Translations under genes and position numbers: made by a program | Source: DAHUXD01 sp963805495 | Lineage (GTDB): Bacteria > Acidobacteriota > Thermoanaerobaculia > UBA5066 > Gp7-AA6 | Direction of reading: 5' to 3' | Assembly: GCA_963805495.1 (NCBI GenBank) | Contig: CAWDUQ010000001.1 | Span: 372,001 to 436,000, forward strand | DNA length: 64,000 nt | Notes under the pieces: model-generated | Told to the model about the DNA's origin: nothing | Seen by the model: only the letters and a program-made list of their open reading frames with translations | Databases searched by the model: none | Part shown: in pieces, positions 50,278 to 59,460 of the stretch | How the letters are laid out: every line of letters starts with the position of its first letter | Position numbering within the stretch: position 1 is the first letter of the stretch

Positions 50278-51690
50278 ATGAAGCGGGACCGCCGTCTCGG
50301 CGCACTGCTCGCGGCGACGATCCTTTTCTCGACCGCGGCCGCGTCCGGCTGCCGCAAGGCCCCCGGAGACGCGTGGCGGGGCATGAACATCATCTGGATC
50401 TCGTTCGACTCGGTGCGCGCCGACCACTGCTCCTTCGAGGGCTACGCCCGGAAGACGACGCCGCAGCTCGACGCCCTGGCCTCCCGCGGTGTGCGGTTTT
50501 CGCGCTCGATCGCCCAGGCCCCGTACACGCTCCCGTCCTATGCCTCGATGCTGACCTCCCGCTACGTGGGCGAGCTCGCCGTCCAGGAGCAGAGGGACGA
50601 CAAGGACGCGGCGAAGGTGCTCGGGATCGCGCCCGGCCCCTCCGAGGCCGACATCCTCGTCTCCGAAGCGCTCCGCGGCGCGGGCTACCGGACGGCCGCG
50701 TTCGTCCAGAGCTGGATTTCGCGGCCGATGGGCTTCGATCAGGGCTGGGACCTCTTCCGGTCGAAGCAGGAATCGCTCGCGCAGAAGATGCCGGAGGTTC
50801 TCCGGTTCGTCGAGGAGAACCGGGACCGGCGGTTTTTCGCCTTCGTCTACTCGACCGACACCCATTACCCGTTCCTCCACGCCCACGCCCGCCGCGACCT
50901 CTACGGAAAGTACGCGAGCACCTTCGACTTCAACCTCGACACGGTCCACCAGGTGCGCGAGGGGAAGCTCGACCCCTCCTCCGGGGACATCGCCAACGCC
51001 ATGGCCATGTACGACGAGGGCCTTCACTGGACCGACGCCGACCTCGCCCCGCTCTTCGCCCTTCTCGAGAAGACGGGGCTCGCCGAAAAGACGATCGTCG
51101 TCTTCAACGCGGACCACGGCGAGGAGTTCGACGAGCATGGTGTCATCAGTCACGGTCAGACCTACTACGACGCCGTCGTGCGCACGCCGCTCGTGATCGC
51201 GGCGCCGGGAATGCCGGCCGCCGGGCGGGCGGTCACGGAGCTCGTGCAGAACCTCGACGTCGCGCCGACCCTCCTCGACATGGTCGGGGTCGAGCGGCCG
51301 AAGGCCTGGAGCGGGCGGAGCCTCGAGTGGGCGCTCGTCGGCGGCCCGAAACCGGCGTCTTCGCCGGCGTTTTCGGAGGGGGCGTGGACCTTCTGGATCG
51401 GGAGCGTCGTCCAGGGCGACCGCAAGTTCATCCTGGTCACGCCGCAGGAGCGGATGCTCTTCGACCTCGCGAAGGACCCGGGCGAGAAGACGAACCTCGC
51501 GTTGCAGGACGCCGACACGGTGCGCACGCTTTACCACGCCCTGATGAAGCATCTCGGCGGAGCGCCGGGCCAGGGAGCCTCCGGCCGTCCCTCGTACGAG
51601 ACCTGGATGAAGCAGGTCATGGGCCACTACGGCCTCGGCGAGGAGAGCGAGGTCGTCAAGGAGCTGCGTTCCCTCGGCTACCTGAAGTAG
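50278..51690 (+). CDS. Sulfatase/alkaline-phosphatase-fold lipoprotein
   Basis: A 470-residue protein from ATG 50278. The signal peptide ends in a lipobox (TAAASGC, C25), so it is probably a lipoprotein. Metal-site motifs of the superfamily are present: NIIWISFDSVRADH at 37-50, STDTHYPFLH, and VVFNADHGEEFDEHG. The nucleophile position is unusual: sulfatases have C/S-x-P-S-R, but here YTLPSYASMLTSRY puts Thr84 there, so it cannot form formylglycine at this site. A threonine nucleophile is typical of phosphotransferases and phosphodiesterases of this fold. It is divergent from the glycan fusion gene and may modify surface polymers. Confidence 0.75.
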   Translation: MKRDRRLGALLAATILFSTAAASGCRKAPGDAWRGMNIIWISFDSVRADHCSFEGYARKTTPQLDALASRGVRFSRSIAQAPYTLPSYASMLTSRYVGELAVQEQRDDKDAAKVLGIAPGPSEADILVSEALRGAGYRTAAFVQSWISRPMGFDQGWDLFRSKQESLAQKMPEVLRFVEENRDRRFFAFVYSTDTHYPFLHAHARRDLYGKYASTFDFNLDTVHQVREGKLDPSSGDIANAMAMYDEGLHWTDADLAPLFALLEKTGLAEKTIVVFNADHGEEFDEHGVISHGQTYYDAVVRTPLVIAAPGMPAAGRAVTELVQNLDVAPTLLDMVGVERPKAWSGRSLEWALVGGPKPASSPAFSEGAWTFWIGSVVQGDRKFILVTPQERMLFDLAKDPGEKTNLALQDADTVRTLYHALMKHLGGAPGQGASGRPSYETWMKQVMGHYGLGEESEVVKELRSLGYLK

Positions 51691-51692
51691 GC

Positions 51693-51762
51693 GGGGTCAG
51701 GTCTCGATTTTTCGGTTGGCGACCCGGTCCCGACGGGGACCGAAATTTCCAGACCTGACCCC
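51693..51762. mobile_element. Solitary REPIN/MITE-like element related to the RAYT element
   Basis: A 70-bp element with perfect 12-bp terminal inverted repeats, GGGGTCAGGTCT (51693-51704) and its complement at 51751-51762. The first 23 bases are identical to the left end of the RAYT element at 60,469. An inner hairpin has arms CGGTCCC (51725-51731) and GGGACCG (51736-51742). The element lies two bases after the sulfatase-like stop codon and is followed by a T7-8 run (51764-51771), so it may also act as its terminator. It encodes nothing. Confidence 0.75.
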
Positions 51763-51775
51763 AGTTTTTTTCGGG

Positions 51776-53185
51776 TCAGGCCGCCGGGAAGCTCGCCACG
51801 AAGACCGTCCCGCCGCCCTCGTTCTCGCGGAGCTCGATTTGACCGCCGTGCGCCTCGATGACCTGCTCGACGATGGCGAGACCGAGCCCCGAGCCCTGCG
51901 GATTGCGGGCCCGCGTCCCGTCGAGACGCACGAAGCGCTCGAAGATGCGGGCCCGGTCGGCCGGCGCGATACCCGGCCCCCGGTCGGCCACCTCGACGAA
52001 CGCGCGTCCTTCGCGCGTCCCGACGCCGACCTCGACCATCGTGTTCGGAGCCGTGTAGAGGACGGCGTTGGAGACGAGGTTCGAGACGAGACGGGAAAGG
52101 CCGGCCCGCTCGCCGCGCACGCGTGCCGGCCCCCGGCGCGACAGGGCGCAGACGATGCCGCGGCTCGAGCCGAGCGGCGCGGCCGCGGCGAGCGAGTCTT
52201 CGGCGACGTCGTGCAGGTCGAGCTCCTCCATCCGGCGCGGAGGCGCCGCGTCACCCCGGGCGAGCAGCATCAGTCCGTCGACCTCCCGCGCGAGTCCTCG
52301 GGAGACCTCTGCGATCGTTTCGAGCGAACGGCGCCGCTCCTCCTCGGTGGCTTCCGGCCGCAGGGCATCCTGGGCCTCGCCCAGAAGCACGGCCGTCGGC
52401 GTCTTGAGCTCGTGGGCGGCGTCGGCGGTCAGCCTGCGCTGGGCGCCGAAGGCACGCTCGAGGCGCTCGAAGAGCGAGTTGATGACGGCCGAAAGCCGCC
52501 GGAATTCCTCGCCTCCCGAGGTCACCGCGACGCGGCGGGACAGGTCGGTCGCTTCGGCCTCCTCGGCCAGCCGCGTGACCTCCTCGACGGGGCGGATGGC
52601 GCGGTGGACCGCGAAGCCGAGGATCGACGCCGTGCCGAGCATGCCGAGGAGGACGATTCCCGTCAGCGCCTGGTCCACCCGGGCGAGCGAGCGAAGGGTC
52701 GGGCCGATCCACCGGAAGAGGACGAGGGTCGCCCCCTTCGCCTTCCCCTGGAGCCTGGTGACGAGGACCCGGCAGGTCCGGCCCTGCCCGCTGTACGGCT
52801 CGGTCGCGGTGTACGGCTTTTCGGCCCGCCCCCGGTAGGGCGCGAAAGTGACGTTGGCCTGCGAGCGCACGAGGTCGCCCGTCAGCGCGACCGGGACTTC
52901 GCCGTTGAAGAGGATCGCCGAGTGGTTCGCGAGCCGGAACTCGAACATGTTGGCCTCGAGGCCTGCCTTCAGGGCCAGCCGCTCCTGCTCTTCGAGGCCG
53001 AGGAGCTCGTAGTCGGACCCGATCGCCGAGGCGAGCGTGTCGAGCTCGCCGTCGACCTCTTCGAAGGAAAGCCGGCGGATCAGCGTCCGCGCGCCGAGCG
53101 CCAGCGCGACCAGAAAAACCGCCGAGACGACGGCGCCCGAGAGGGCGATGCGGGTACGCGCGCGCCGGAAACGGGGAAGCCTCAT
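51776..53185 (-). CDS. Two-component sensor histidine kinase
   Basis: A 469-residue kinase with two membrane helices (about 13-32 and 174-192) flanking a periplasmic sensor of about 140 residues. HAMP follows (RAIRPVEEVTRLAEEAEATDLSRRV), then the phosphoacceptor H258 in DAAHELKTPTAVLLGE. The ATPase domain has NLVSNAVLYT, VADRGPGIAP and GSGLGLAIVEQVIEAHGG. It is of the EnvZ/QseC general type; the signal is unknown. Its start overlaps the response-regulator stop by 4 bp (ATGA), so the two form one unit. Confidence 0.9.
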   Translation of the reverse strand: MRLPRFRRARTRIALSGAVVSAVFLVALALGARTLIRRLSFEEVDGELDTLASAIGSDYELLGLEEQERLALKAGLEANMFEFRLANHSAILFNGEVPVALTGDLVRSQANVTFAPYRGRAEKPYTATEPYSGQGRTCRVLVTRLQGKAKGATLVLFRWIGPTLRSLARVDQALTGIVLLGMLGTASILGFAVHRAIRPVEEVTRLAEEAEATDLSRRVAVTSGGEEFRRLSAVINSLFERLERAFGAQRRLTADAAHELKTPTAVLLGEAQDALRPEATEEERRRSLETIAEVSRGLAREVDGLMLLARGDAAPPRRMEELDLHDVAEDSLAAAAPLGSSRGIVCALSRRGPARVRGERAGLSRLVSNLVSNAVLYTAPNTMVEVGVGTREGRAFVEVADRGPGIAPADRARIFERFVRLDGTRARNPQGSGLGLAIVEQVIEAHGGQIELRENEGGGTVFVASFPAA

Positions 53186-53847
53186 CGCAGGCGATAGCCG
53201 GCGCCGCGCACGGTCTCGATCGACGACGGGCCCTTCGGCCGGTCGATCTTGCGGCGAAGGCGTCCGACGAGGACGTCGATGGTGTTCGACATCGGTTCCT
53301 CGCGCTCTCCCCAGGCTTGCTCCAGGATCTCTTCGCGCGAGACGACGGCACCCGGAGTGCGCATCAGGAGCTCGAGGATGGTGAACTCGCGGGCCGTCAG
53401 CGAAAGCGGGTCACGGCCCCGCCACGCGGCTCGGCGGGCCGGATCGAGGCGGAGCTCTCCCGCGGTCAGCTCCCGGGGGGCGCGGACCTCGTTGCGGCGC
53501 AGGAGGGCCCGCGCGCGGGCCGCGAGGACCTCGAGGTCGAAGGGCTTGCCGAGATAGTCGTCGGCCCCGTCGGAAAGGCCCTCGATCTCGGCCTCCGCGT
53601 GGTCCATCGCCGTCAGCATCAGGATCGAGTGGCGAAAGCCCTTCGCCCGCGCGCGCCGGCAGACGTCGAGACCGTCTCCGTCGGGGAGGCGCCGGTCGAG
53701 TACGAGAAGTTCGTACGCATGGACGCCGAGAAGCTCCTCGGCCTCGTCGATCGACCGCGCCTCGTCGCAGGCAAGGCCCGCGCGCGTGAGCGTGCGCACG
53801 ACGAGGGAACGCAGCCGCTCGTCGTCCTCGAGGATCAGGGCCCGCAT
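53182..53847 (-). CDS. OmpR/PhoB-family response regulator
   Basis: A 221-residue regulator from ATG 53847. The receiver domain has acidic residues E7-D8-D9, phosphoacceptor D51 in LLVLDRRLPDGDG, and the switch lysine in LGKPFDLE. The C-terminal winged helix reads LSLTAREFTILELLMRTPGAVVSREEILEQAWG and NTIDVLVGRLRRKIDR. Longer open reading upstream overlaps the metalloprotease gene in another frame and is rejected. Targets are unknown; the neighbouring secreted protease gene starts 62 bp away in the same direction upstream. Confidence 0.92.
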   Translation of the reverse strand: MRALILEDDERLRSLVVRTLTRAGLACDEARSIDEAEELLGVHAYELLVLDRRLPDGDGLDVCRRARAKGFRHSILMLTAMDHAEAEIEGLSDGADDYLGKPFDLEVLAARARALLRRNEVRAPRELTAGELRLDPARRAAWRGRDPLSLTAREFTILELLMRTPGAVVSREEILEQAWGEREEPMSNTIDVLVGRLRRKIDRPKGPSSIETVRGAGYRLR

Positions 53848-53909
53848 CGGCTTCGATCCAAGCGTACACCCCGGCCCGCGCGAAACCGTGGGGCCGGGGC
53901 GGGGTTTGG

Positions 53910-55802
53910 CTACTGCAGGCCGAAGGTCTTGACCAGGAACACCGCCATCTGGCCCCGGGTGTTGGGATCGGTCGGGCAGTACCGGAGCGGGTTGGTCAGG
54001 CAGCCGCCCGTGATCGCGTCGGCGTAGAGCTCCTCGATCCAGGGCGCCGAGGCGTCGGCCATCGGCACGTCGGCGAAGACACCGGCGGGAGATGGCGGCA
54101 CGTGGCCGGAGCCGAGCTTCGTCTTGAGCAGGAAGGTCGCCATCTGCTTGCGCGTGACCGAGGAGTTGGGGCAGTACACCCCGTTTCCGCACCCGCTCGT
54201 CACGCCGAGGCTCGCGAGCTCCTCGATCCAGGCAGCCGCGAAGGACCCGGCCGGCACGTCCGTAAAGACGGCACCGGTCGCTGCCGGCGGAACGTGGGCC
54301 GCGCCGTACTTCGACTTGAGCAGGAAAACCGCCATCTGCGCCCGGGTCACGGGAGAGGACGGACAGTAGTAGTTCGGCGCGCACCCGCCGGTCACGCCGT
54401 TGGAGGCGAGGGTCTCGACGAAGTCGAAAAACGGATGCGACGGCGGAACGTCGAGAAACGTCGAGGCCTGCGTCAGGCAGGCGGCCGAGTTGATCTCCGG
54501 CAGCATCTGCTCGTTGATGCAGCGCTGGTGGAACTTCATCGAGACGTAGCTGAAGCCGAGAAGGTGGCAGTAGCTCATGATCGTGCCGTTGCCCGCGCCC
54601 GGGTTCTCCGTCGGGCCCGAATAGCAGCCGCTCTCGCCGTTGTAGCAGTGGTCGATCGGCGGCGAGTAGCAGTGCGTGTGGTGGGAGCCGGCGTTGTGCC
54701 CGGTCTCGTGCGCCGTGGCGAACTGGTCCCAGAAGCTCAGGGGGTAGGTTCCGTTGACCTGGGTCACCGCGTAGGCGCCGCCGAAGTGGCCACCCGACGA
54801 GAAGTCTCCCGAGCACAGGACCGAGAGCCACGCGATGCCGCCCGAGACCGCCTTGCCGGAAAGGAACTGGACCATCGCCCGCGGGTAGCTCGCCGGCGGC
54901 CGGTTCGCGTGCCACCAGTCGCCGACCTCGTCGAGCTGCGTGCGGGTCGTGGTCGAGACGTAAGGATCGCTGGCGGCGCCGCCGGTCCAGACGTGGACCT
55001 CGGCGAGCGCGAGGTGGAGAAAGAGGTCCCGTTCGTACGCGACGTTCATGGCCCCGTAGAGTGTCGCGACCCAGGTCGCGAGGGCGTTCGGGTCGTAGAC
55101 GACGGGATTGGAGTTCGGGACCGGAAACTTGCTCAGGAGCTCCCAGTCCGTTTCGACGCGCACGGCCGCCTGCTTGAGCCCGGTGATCGCCGTCGGCGCC
55201 TCCGAAGGATAGGAGGGTTCGGCCGTCGCGGTGAGGGCCGCCGGCAGCTCGTCGGTGCCGCAGGACCAGGGCTGATCCAGGGCCACCTCGTTGGCCGGGG
55301 AGTCGGCGGTGCGGACGACGAAATCCGACTTCGCGGATGCCGGTCCGACGTAGACGAACGTTCCGTCCTGGAGCCGGAGGTACGCGACGAGCGCGTCCTC
55401 CCGCGCGGCCAGATACGCCGTCGAGTCCGGCGCGCCCTCGATTCCGCCCGAGAAGTGGGCGAGCGACGGAAAGGGCCGCGACTCTTCGCCGTCGGGACCG
55501 GAGATCGTCACGCGCGCGTCCGGCGTCGTCACTTCGAAGCGCCGGACCACGAGCGTTCCGTAGGCGCCGGGCGCGACCGGGAAGCCTTCGATCCGCACTT
55601 CCCCGTCGGCCGCGCGAAGCGCCGCGAGGCTGGCGGCGTCGAGATCCACGGCCTCCTGGCCGGGGGCCGACAGCCGGACCGCGGTGTCCACCGACGCGGT
55701 CGGCCGATAGGGGCTCGAGATCGTCGCCGCAGACGCCAGGAGGGTCCCGGCGGCTCCTGCGACGATCCCGAGAAGCGTCGCGCGCAGGCTCTTTTTGCTC
55801 AT
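53910..55802 (-). CDS. Secreted metzincin metalloprotease with three C-terminal S-layer-like repeats
   Basis: A 630-residue protein from ATG 55802 with a signal peptide (LLGIVAGAAGTLLASAA). The zinc motif HETGHNAGSHH (H365, E366, H369, H375) fits HExxHxxGxxH, and GTIMSYCH (about 406-413) is the Met-turn, so it is a reprolysin-like metzincin. Three S-layer-like repeats end the protein, each with a conserved Cys pair: VTGGCAPNYYCP, VTSGCGNGVYCP, and TGGCLTNPLRYCP. Expected location is the cell surface or outside the cell. Confidence 0.85.
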   Translation of the reverse strand: MSKKSLRATLLGIVAGAAGTLLASAATISSPYRPTASVDTAVRLSAPGQEAVDLDAASLAALRAADGEVRIEGFPVAPGAYGTLVVRRFEVTTPDARVTISGPDGEESRPFPSLAHFSGGIEGAPDSTAYLAAREDALVAYLRLQDGTFVYVGPASAKSDFVVRTADSPANEVALDQPWSCGTDELPAALTATAEPSYPSEAPTAITGLKQAAVRVETDWELLSKFPVPNSNPVVYDPNALATWVATLYGAMNVAYERDLFLHLALAEVHVWTGGAASDPYVSTTTRTQLDEVGDWWHANRPPASYPRAMVQFLSGKAVSGGIAWLSVLCSGDFSSGGHFGGAYAVTQVNGTYPLSFWDQFATAHETGHNAGSHHTHCYSPPIDHCYNGESGCYSGPTENPGAGNGTIMSYCHLLGFSYVSMKFHQRCINEQMLPEINSAACLTQASTFLDVPPSHPFFDFVETLASNGVTGGCAPNYYCPSSPVTRAQMAVFLLKSKYGAAHVPPAATGAVFTDVPAGSFAAAWIEELASLGVTSGCGNGVYCPNSSVTRKQMATFLLKTKLGSGHVPPSPAGVFADVPMADASAPWIEELYADAITGGCLTNPLRYCPTDPNTRGQMAVFLVKTFGLQ

Positions 55803-55994
55803 CCGCGTCTCCTTCCGATGCCGACAGCTCGACTCATCCGTTCGGGAGTCGCAAGGACCGGGCCAGCAGGCGGGCCCGGCAAGCGTAGGTGAGGGAAGAC
55901 GTTGTGGGCCGTGACCTCGGTCACCTGACGGCCGTTGTCACACGCGGAGGCCGACGGTGACATCGGGATGAGGCTCGGGTATCTTCTCGGCCTC

Positions 55995-56630
55995 ATGTCG
56001 ACACCGCTCGCCCTCCTCCTCGCCGTGCTCCTCCAGGCCGCGGCGCCGGCACCTCCGCCGTCCGCGATCCTCGGCCAGTGGGAGTCGGCGGTGCGCAACA
56101 AGGGCGGTATCGGCAACATCCTCGAGTTCCTGCCCGACGGCCGCGTCACGCAGATCTCCGCCGCCATGGGCGACACGACGTACGAAGTGCAGGGGGAATG
56201 GCTCCGGACCTTCTACACCGACGAGGCCACGGGTCAGGTCCGAGAATCGGAGCTCCTCGTCGAGTTCGAGGGCGGCGACCGTTTCGTCGAGAAGGGCGCC
56301 GACGGCGAGGTGCAGGGCTCCTCGGACCGCGTCGGGCCGGCGGTGCCGGGGGCCTCGCCGGTCGTCGGACAGTGGTGCTCCCTCTTTCTCGACATGCTGA
56401 CGAACTACCGCCAGTTCACCCCGGACGGAAAGCTCTTCGTCCGGATGCCCATCGTCACCCTGCGCGGGACCTACAAGGTCGAGGGCGGGGAGCTGACCGT
56501 CGAGATCTTCGGGCAGCCACCCGGACGCTACCCGTTCCGCATCGAAGGCGGCCAGCTTTTCATCAAGAGCCGCGACGGATCCGACCGCGTGTACAAGCGG
56601 ACGGAGTCCACGCTCTTGAAGGGCTACTGA
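55995..56630 (+). CDS. Exported protein of unknown function
   Basis: A 211-residue protein; ATG 55995 is chosen because it gives a clean signal peptide (STPLALLLAVLLQAAAPAP) and a TATCTT box lies 9 nt before it. ATG 55968 is an alternative. The mature part has two similar beta-rich halves: ILGQWESAVRNKGGIGNILEFLPDGRVTQISAAM and VVGQWCSLFLDMLTNYRQFTPDGKLFVRMP, each with G-Q-W and F-x-PDG. This suggests an internal duplication of a lipocalin-like fold. I do not recognise the family. It is divergent from the metalloprotease. Confidence 0.6.
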   Translation: MSTPLALLLAVLLQAAAPAPPPSAILGQWESAVRNKGGIGNILEFLPDGRVTQISAAMGDTTYEVQGEWLRTFYTDEATGQVRESELLVEFEGGDRFVEKGADGEVQGSSDRVGPAVPGASPVVGQWCSLFLDMLTNYRQFTPDGKLFVRMPIVTLRGTYKVEGGELTVEIFGQPPGRYPFRIEGGQLFIKSRDGSDRVYKRTESTLLKGY

Positions 56631-56663
56631 CCCGGGCGCTCCCGGCGTTCCTCGGGGAGCGCC

Positions 56664-59408
56664 TCAGGGGAGCTCGAACGTCCGGACGAGGAACGCCGCC
56701 ATCTGTGCGCGCGTCGCCGCCGCGCCGGGGCAGTAGACGCCGGCGCCGCAGCCTCCGGTGATGCCGCGTGCCGCGAGGTCCTCGATCCAGGGATCGAAGA
56801 TCGCTCCCGTGCAGGGAACGTCGGCAAAGACCGTTCCCGTGCATGCGGGCGGAAGGTAGCCCGAGCCGAGGTCGGTCTTCAGGAGCAAGGCCGCCATCTG
56901 TTCGCGTGTCACGGGAGACCCGGGACAGTAGTTGCCGGCGCCGCAGCCTCCGGTGATGCCGCGCGCCGCGAGGTCTTCGATCCAGGGGTCGAAGGGGCCT
57001 CCCGTGCAGGGGACGTCGAGAAAAACCGCTCCGGAGCAGGCCGGCGGCGCGTAGCCCGATCCGAGCTTCGACTTGAGCAGGAAGACCGCCATCTGCGCGC
57101 GGGTCACGGAGGCATCGCGGCAATAGAGCCCGCCGCCGCAGCCCGCCGTGACGCCGTTGCGGACGAGCTTCTCGACGTCGCCGTGGAAGATGTCGGCCTG
57201 GGGCACGTCCGGAAAGTCCGCCAAGAAGCCGCCGGGCAGCGTGCCGGCGAGCGGGCCGGAGATTTCGAGCGTGACGTCGTAGAGCGCACCCGGGGGAAGC
57301 GCCGGCGTGGTCGCGTCCGCGCTCGCGCCCGACGTGACCGAGACGAGCGGCGCCGCGACGCCACCGAACGTGATCGCGGCGCCCAGCGCGAAGCCGCTGC
57401 CGCCGATCACAACAGGGGTGCCGCCGCCGGACGGACCGGACGACGGCGTCACGGAGGTAACGGTCGGCGGGTCACCGGTTCCGACGATCGTGAAAATGGA
57501 AAAAACGCTCGAGCCCGTCTGGCCGTCGGGATTGGTGACGGCGATCGGATACGGCCCGGCCGCCGCGGCGGTGGTGTCGAGGTCGAGGGTCAATGACTTG
57601 GGACCGTTGTAGGCAACGCCGTTGACCACGACGCCGCCGCCGAGCGACGCCGAGATTCGCTTCGGAAAACCGGGCCCCGGGTCGAAGTAGTCGCCGACCA
57701 GGGTTCCCGAGATGTCGACGAGGACCGAGGCAAGCCCGACCGCGACGCTCGACGGCTGGGGAGACTGGGGTTGCGGCGGAGGCGGCGCCAGCACCTGCGC
57801 CACCTGCACGCCCCACGAGTCGTCGGCGTTGCAGTACTCCTGGATCGTCCAAAGCGTCATGTCGTCCTCGGGGTCGACGCTCGTGAACGAGTAGTCGCCC
57901 CAGCGGCGGGGCGGGCCCGGATCTCCCGGCGGGTTGTAGGCGGCCGTGGTCGACGTGTACGACTGCGGCGGCTGAAGGAGGCCGGGGGGCGCCGAGGCCA
58001 GGCGTTCCGTGACGGCCGCCTGAACGGGCTCGGTGGCTCCGGCGACGCTCGCGCCGAGGACGGCGCGCCCCTGGCCGGACACGGCGATCGCCGGCATCCA
58101 GTAGAAGCGGGGATCGGCCGCGGCCGCGTCGAAGAGCGTCCCGGACTGGACGAGGGAAGGCGTGCCGGTCGAAACGTCGACCTCGTACCAGCGCGACCCG
58201 TCGCGGTCTCCCGGGGCGGCGCCCGACGCATCCACGGCGATGTTGTGCGCCGTCCAGATGCTCCCGGCGCGAAGGCTCGCCGACGAGAGCCGGTCGTCGA
58301 GCGCGTCGAGCTCGCCGTCGGCGCCGAACAGGTTGCCGGCGTGGGGGACCGTCAGCGGCAATGCCGTCGCGGCGACGGTCAGGGGCAGGTTCGCGGAGAT
58401 CGAGGCGGGCGGCCAGGCGTCCGGAGCGCCGTAGGCGAGCTTGCGAAAGACGAGCGTCCCGAAACCGGCGTTGTCGACCCCGACGATCCACGACTCGAGC
58501 GACGCCGCGTCGAACAGGTTGTCGACCCCCTGCGGCGCGTAGGGGCCGGGGCCCGTCGGGGTGCCCGTCAGGTTGCGAAACGCGCTTGCGGCGCCGCTAT
58601 CCGCCAGGTCGCCGCCGTCGCCCGTGAGGAGCTCGCTCTTGCGGACGGCGTGGACGGTGACTCCCTGGAACGCACCGACGGCGTCGAAGACGTTGCCGCC
58701 GATGACGAGCGCATGGACGTCGACTCCGAGCGAAGCCGAGTCGAGGAATGTGTTCGTGTCGCCGGGCGGGTCGTCGAGGTCGTGCTGGAAGTAGGAGTAC
58801 GTCCACACCGTCGTGTCGGAGATGATGCCGTTCGAGGCCGCGTCGGTCACGGCCACGAGCACCCGATTGCCGGTCGCCGTGAAGCTCAAGGCGGTCACGA
58901 ACCACCGCGACGAGAGGCGGTCGTACCGCACCCGCGGCGTGCCCGTCCCGCTCCCGTTGCGCACGCTCGTAAAGAACGTGTCGAGGTCGACGTCGAGGAC
59001 GCCGTCGGCCGTCCCGGAAGCCTTGGAGAACGTGCGGACCCGGCCGTTGATGCAGACGAAAAACTGCGTCGGGCCGGCCGCCCCCATCGTGTCCGGCGGA
59101 AAGGCATCGCTGTCGGCGAGGGTCGCGCCGAGGAAGCTCGTAGCGATGGAGAGCGGGGCCGACCCCGCGGCGGCGAACGCCGGCGCGGGGGAGCCGGAAA
59201 CGCGCGGGGACGCCCCGTTCACAGGGAGGTTGCGCCGCGGTGCCGCCCGGCGCGGCGGGGCCAGTCTCCTCCCCGCCGGAGGAGCGGCCGGGATCGCCAT
59301 GATCTGCCGGACCGAGAGTCGGTACGGTGAGCTTTCGGCACCCGCCGTCACCTGGCCGAGGGCGAGGAGCGCGAGCACCGACGCGGCCGCGCGAATTCTG
59401 GGGTTCAT
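56664..59408 (-). CDS. Large secreted protein with IPT/TIG domain and three S-layer-like Cys repeats
   Basis: A 914-residue protein with a signal peptide (AAASVLALLALGQVTAGA). Residues about 90-560 look like a beta-propeller-like or repeat-rich extracellular region (FPPDTMGAAGPTQFFVCINGRVRTFSKASG; SRWYEVDVSTG; WGDYSFTSVDPED). A region around 560-650 is followed by an IPT/TIG Ig-like domain (PTVTSVTPSSGPSGGGTPVVIGGSGF). Three S-layer-like repeats end it: VTAGCGGGLYCRD, ITGGCGAGNYCPG and ITGGCGAGVYCPG. The DNA of the last two repeats (about 56,690-57,030) is nearly identical, a recent tandem duplication. Function is unknown; surface anchoring is likely. Confidence 0.75.
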   Translation of the reverse strand: MNPRIRAAASVLALLALGQVTAGAESSPYRLSVRQIMAIPAAPPAGRRLAPPRRAAPRRNLPVNGASPRVSGSPAPAFAAAGSAPLSIATSFLGATLADSDAFPPDTMGAAGPTQFFVCINGRVRTFSKASGTADGVLDVDLDTFFTSVRNGSGTGTPRVRYDRLSSRWFVTALSFTATGNRVLVAVTDAASNGIISDTTVWTYSYFQHDLDDPPGDTNTFLDSASLGVDVHALVIGGNVFDAVGAFQGVTVHAVRKSELLTGDGGDLADSGAASAFRNLTGTPTGPGPYAPQGVDNLFDAASLESWIVGVDNAGFGTLVFRKLAYGAPDAWPPASISANLPLTVAATALPLTVPHAGNLFGADGELDALDDRLSSASLRAGSIWTAHNIAVDASGAAPGDRDGSRWYEVDVSTGTPSLVQSGTLFDAAAADPRFYWMPAIAVSGQGRAVLGASVAGATEPVQAAVTERLASAPPGLLQPPQSYTSTTAAYNPPGDPGPPRRWGDYSFTSVDPEDDMTLWTIQEYCNADDSWGVQVAQVLAPPPPQPQSPQPSSVAVGLASVLVDISGTLVGDYFDPGPGFPKRISASLGGGVVVNGVAYNGPKSLTLDLDTTAAAAGPYPIAVTNPDGQTGSSVFSIFTIVGTGDPPTVTSVTPSSGPSGGGTPVVIGGSGFALGAAITFGGVAAPLVSVTSGASADATTPALPPGALYDVTLEISGPLAGTLPGGFLADFPDVPQADIFHGDVEKLVRNGVTAGCGGGLYCRDASVTRAQMAVFLLKSKLGSGYAPPACSGAVFLDVPCTGGPFDPWIEDLAARGITGGCGAGNYCPGSPVTREQMAALLLKTDLGSGYLPPACTGTVFADVPCTGAIFDPWIEDLAARGITGGCGAGVYCPGAAATRAQMAAFLVRTFELP

Positions 59409-59460
59409 CAGGACTCCTGTGACGGGATGGGCGGTAGATTAGCAGGCTGGAGGTGCGTCG

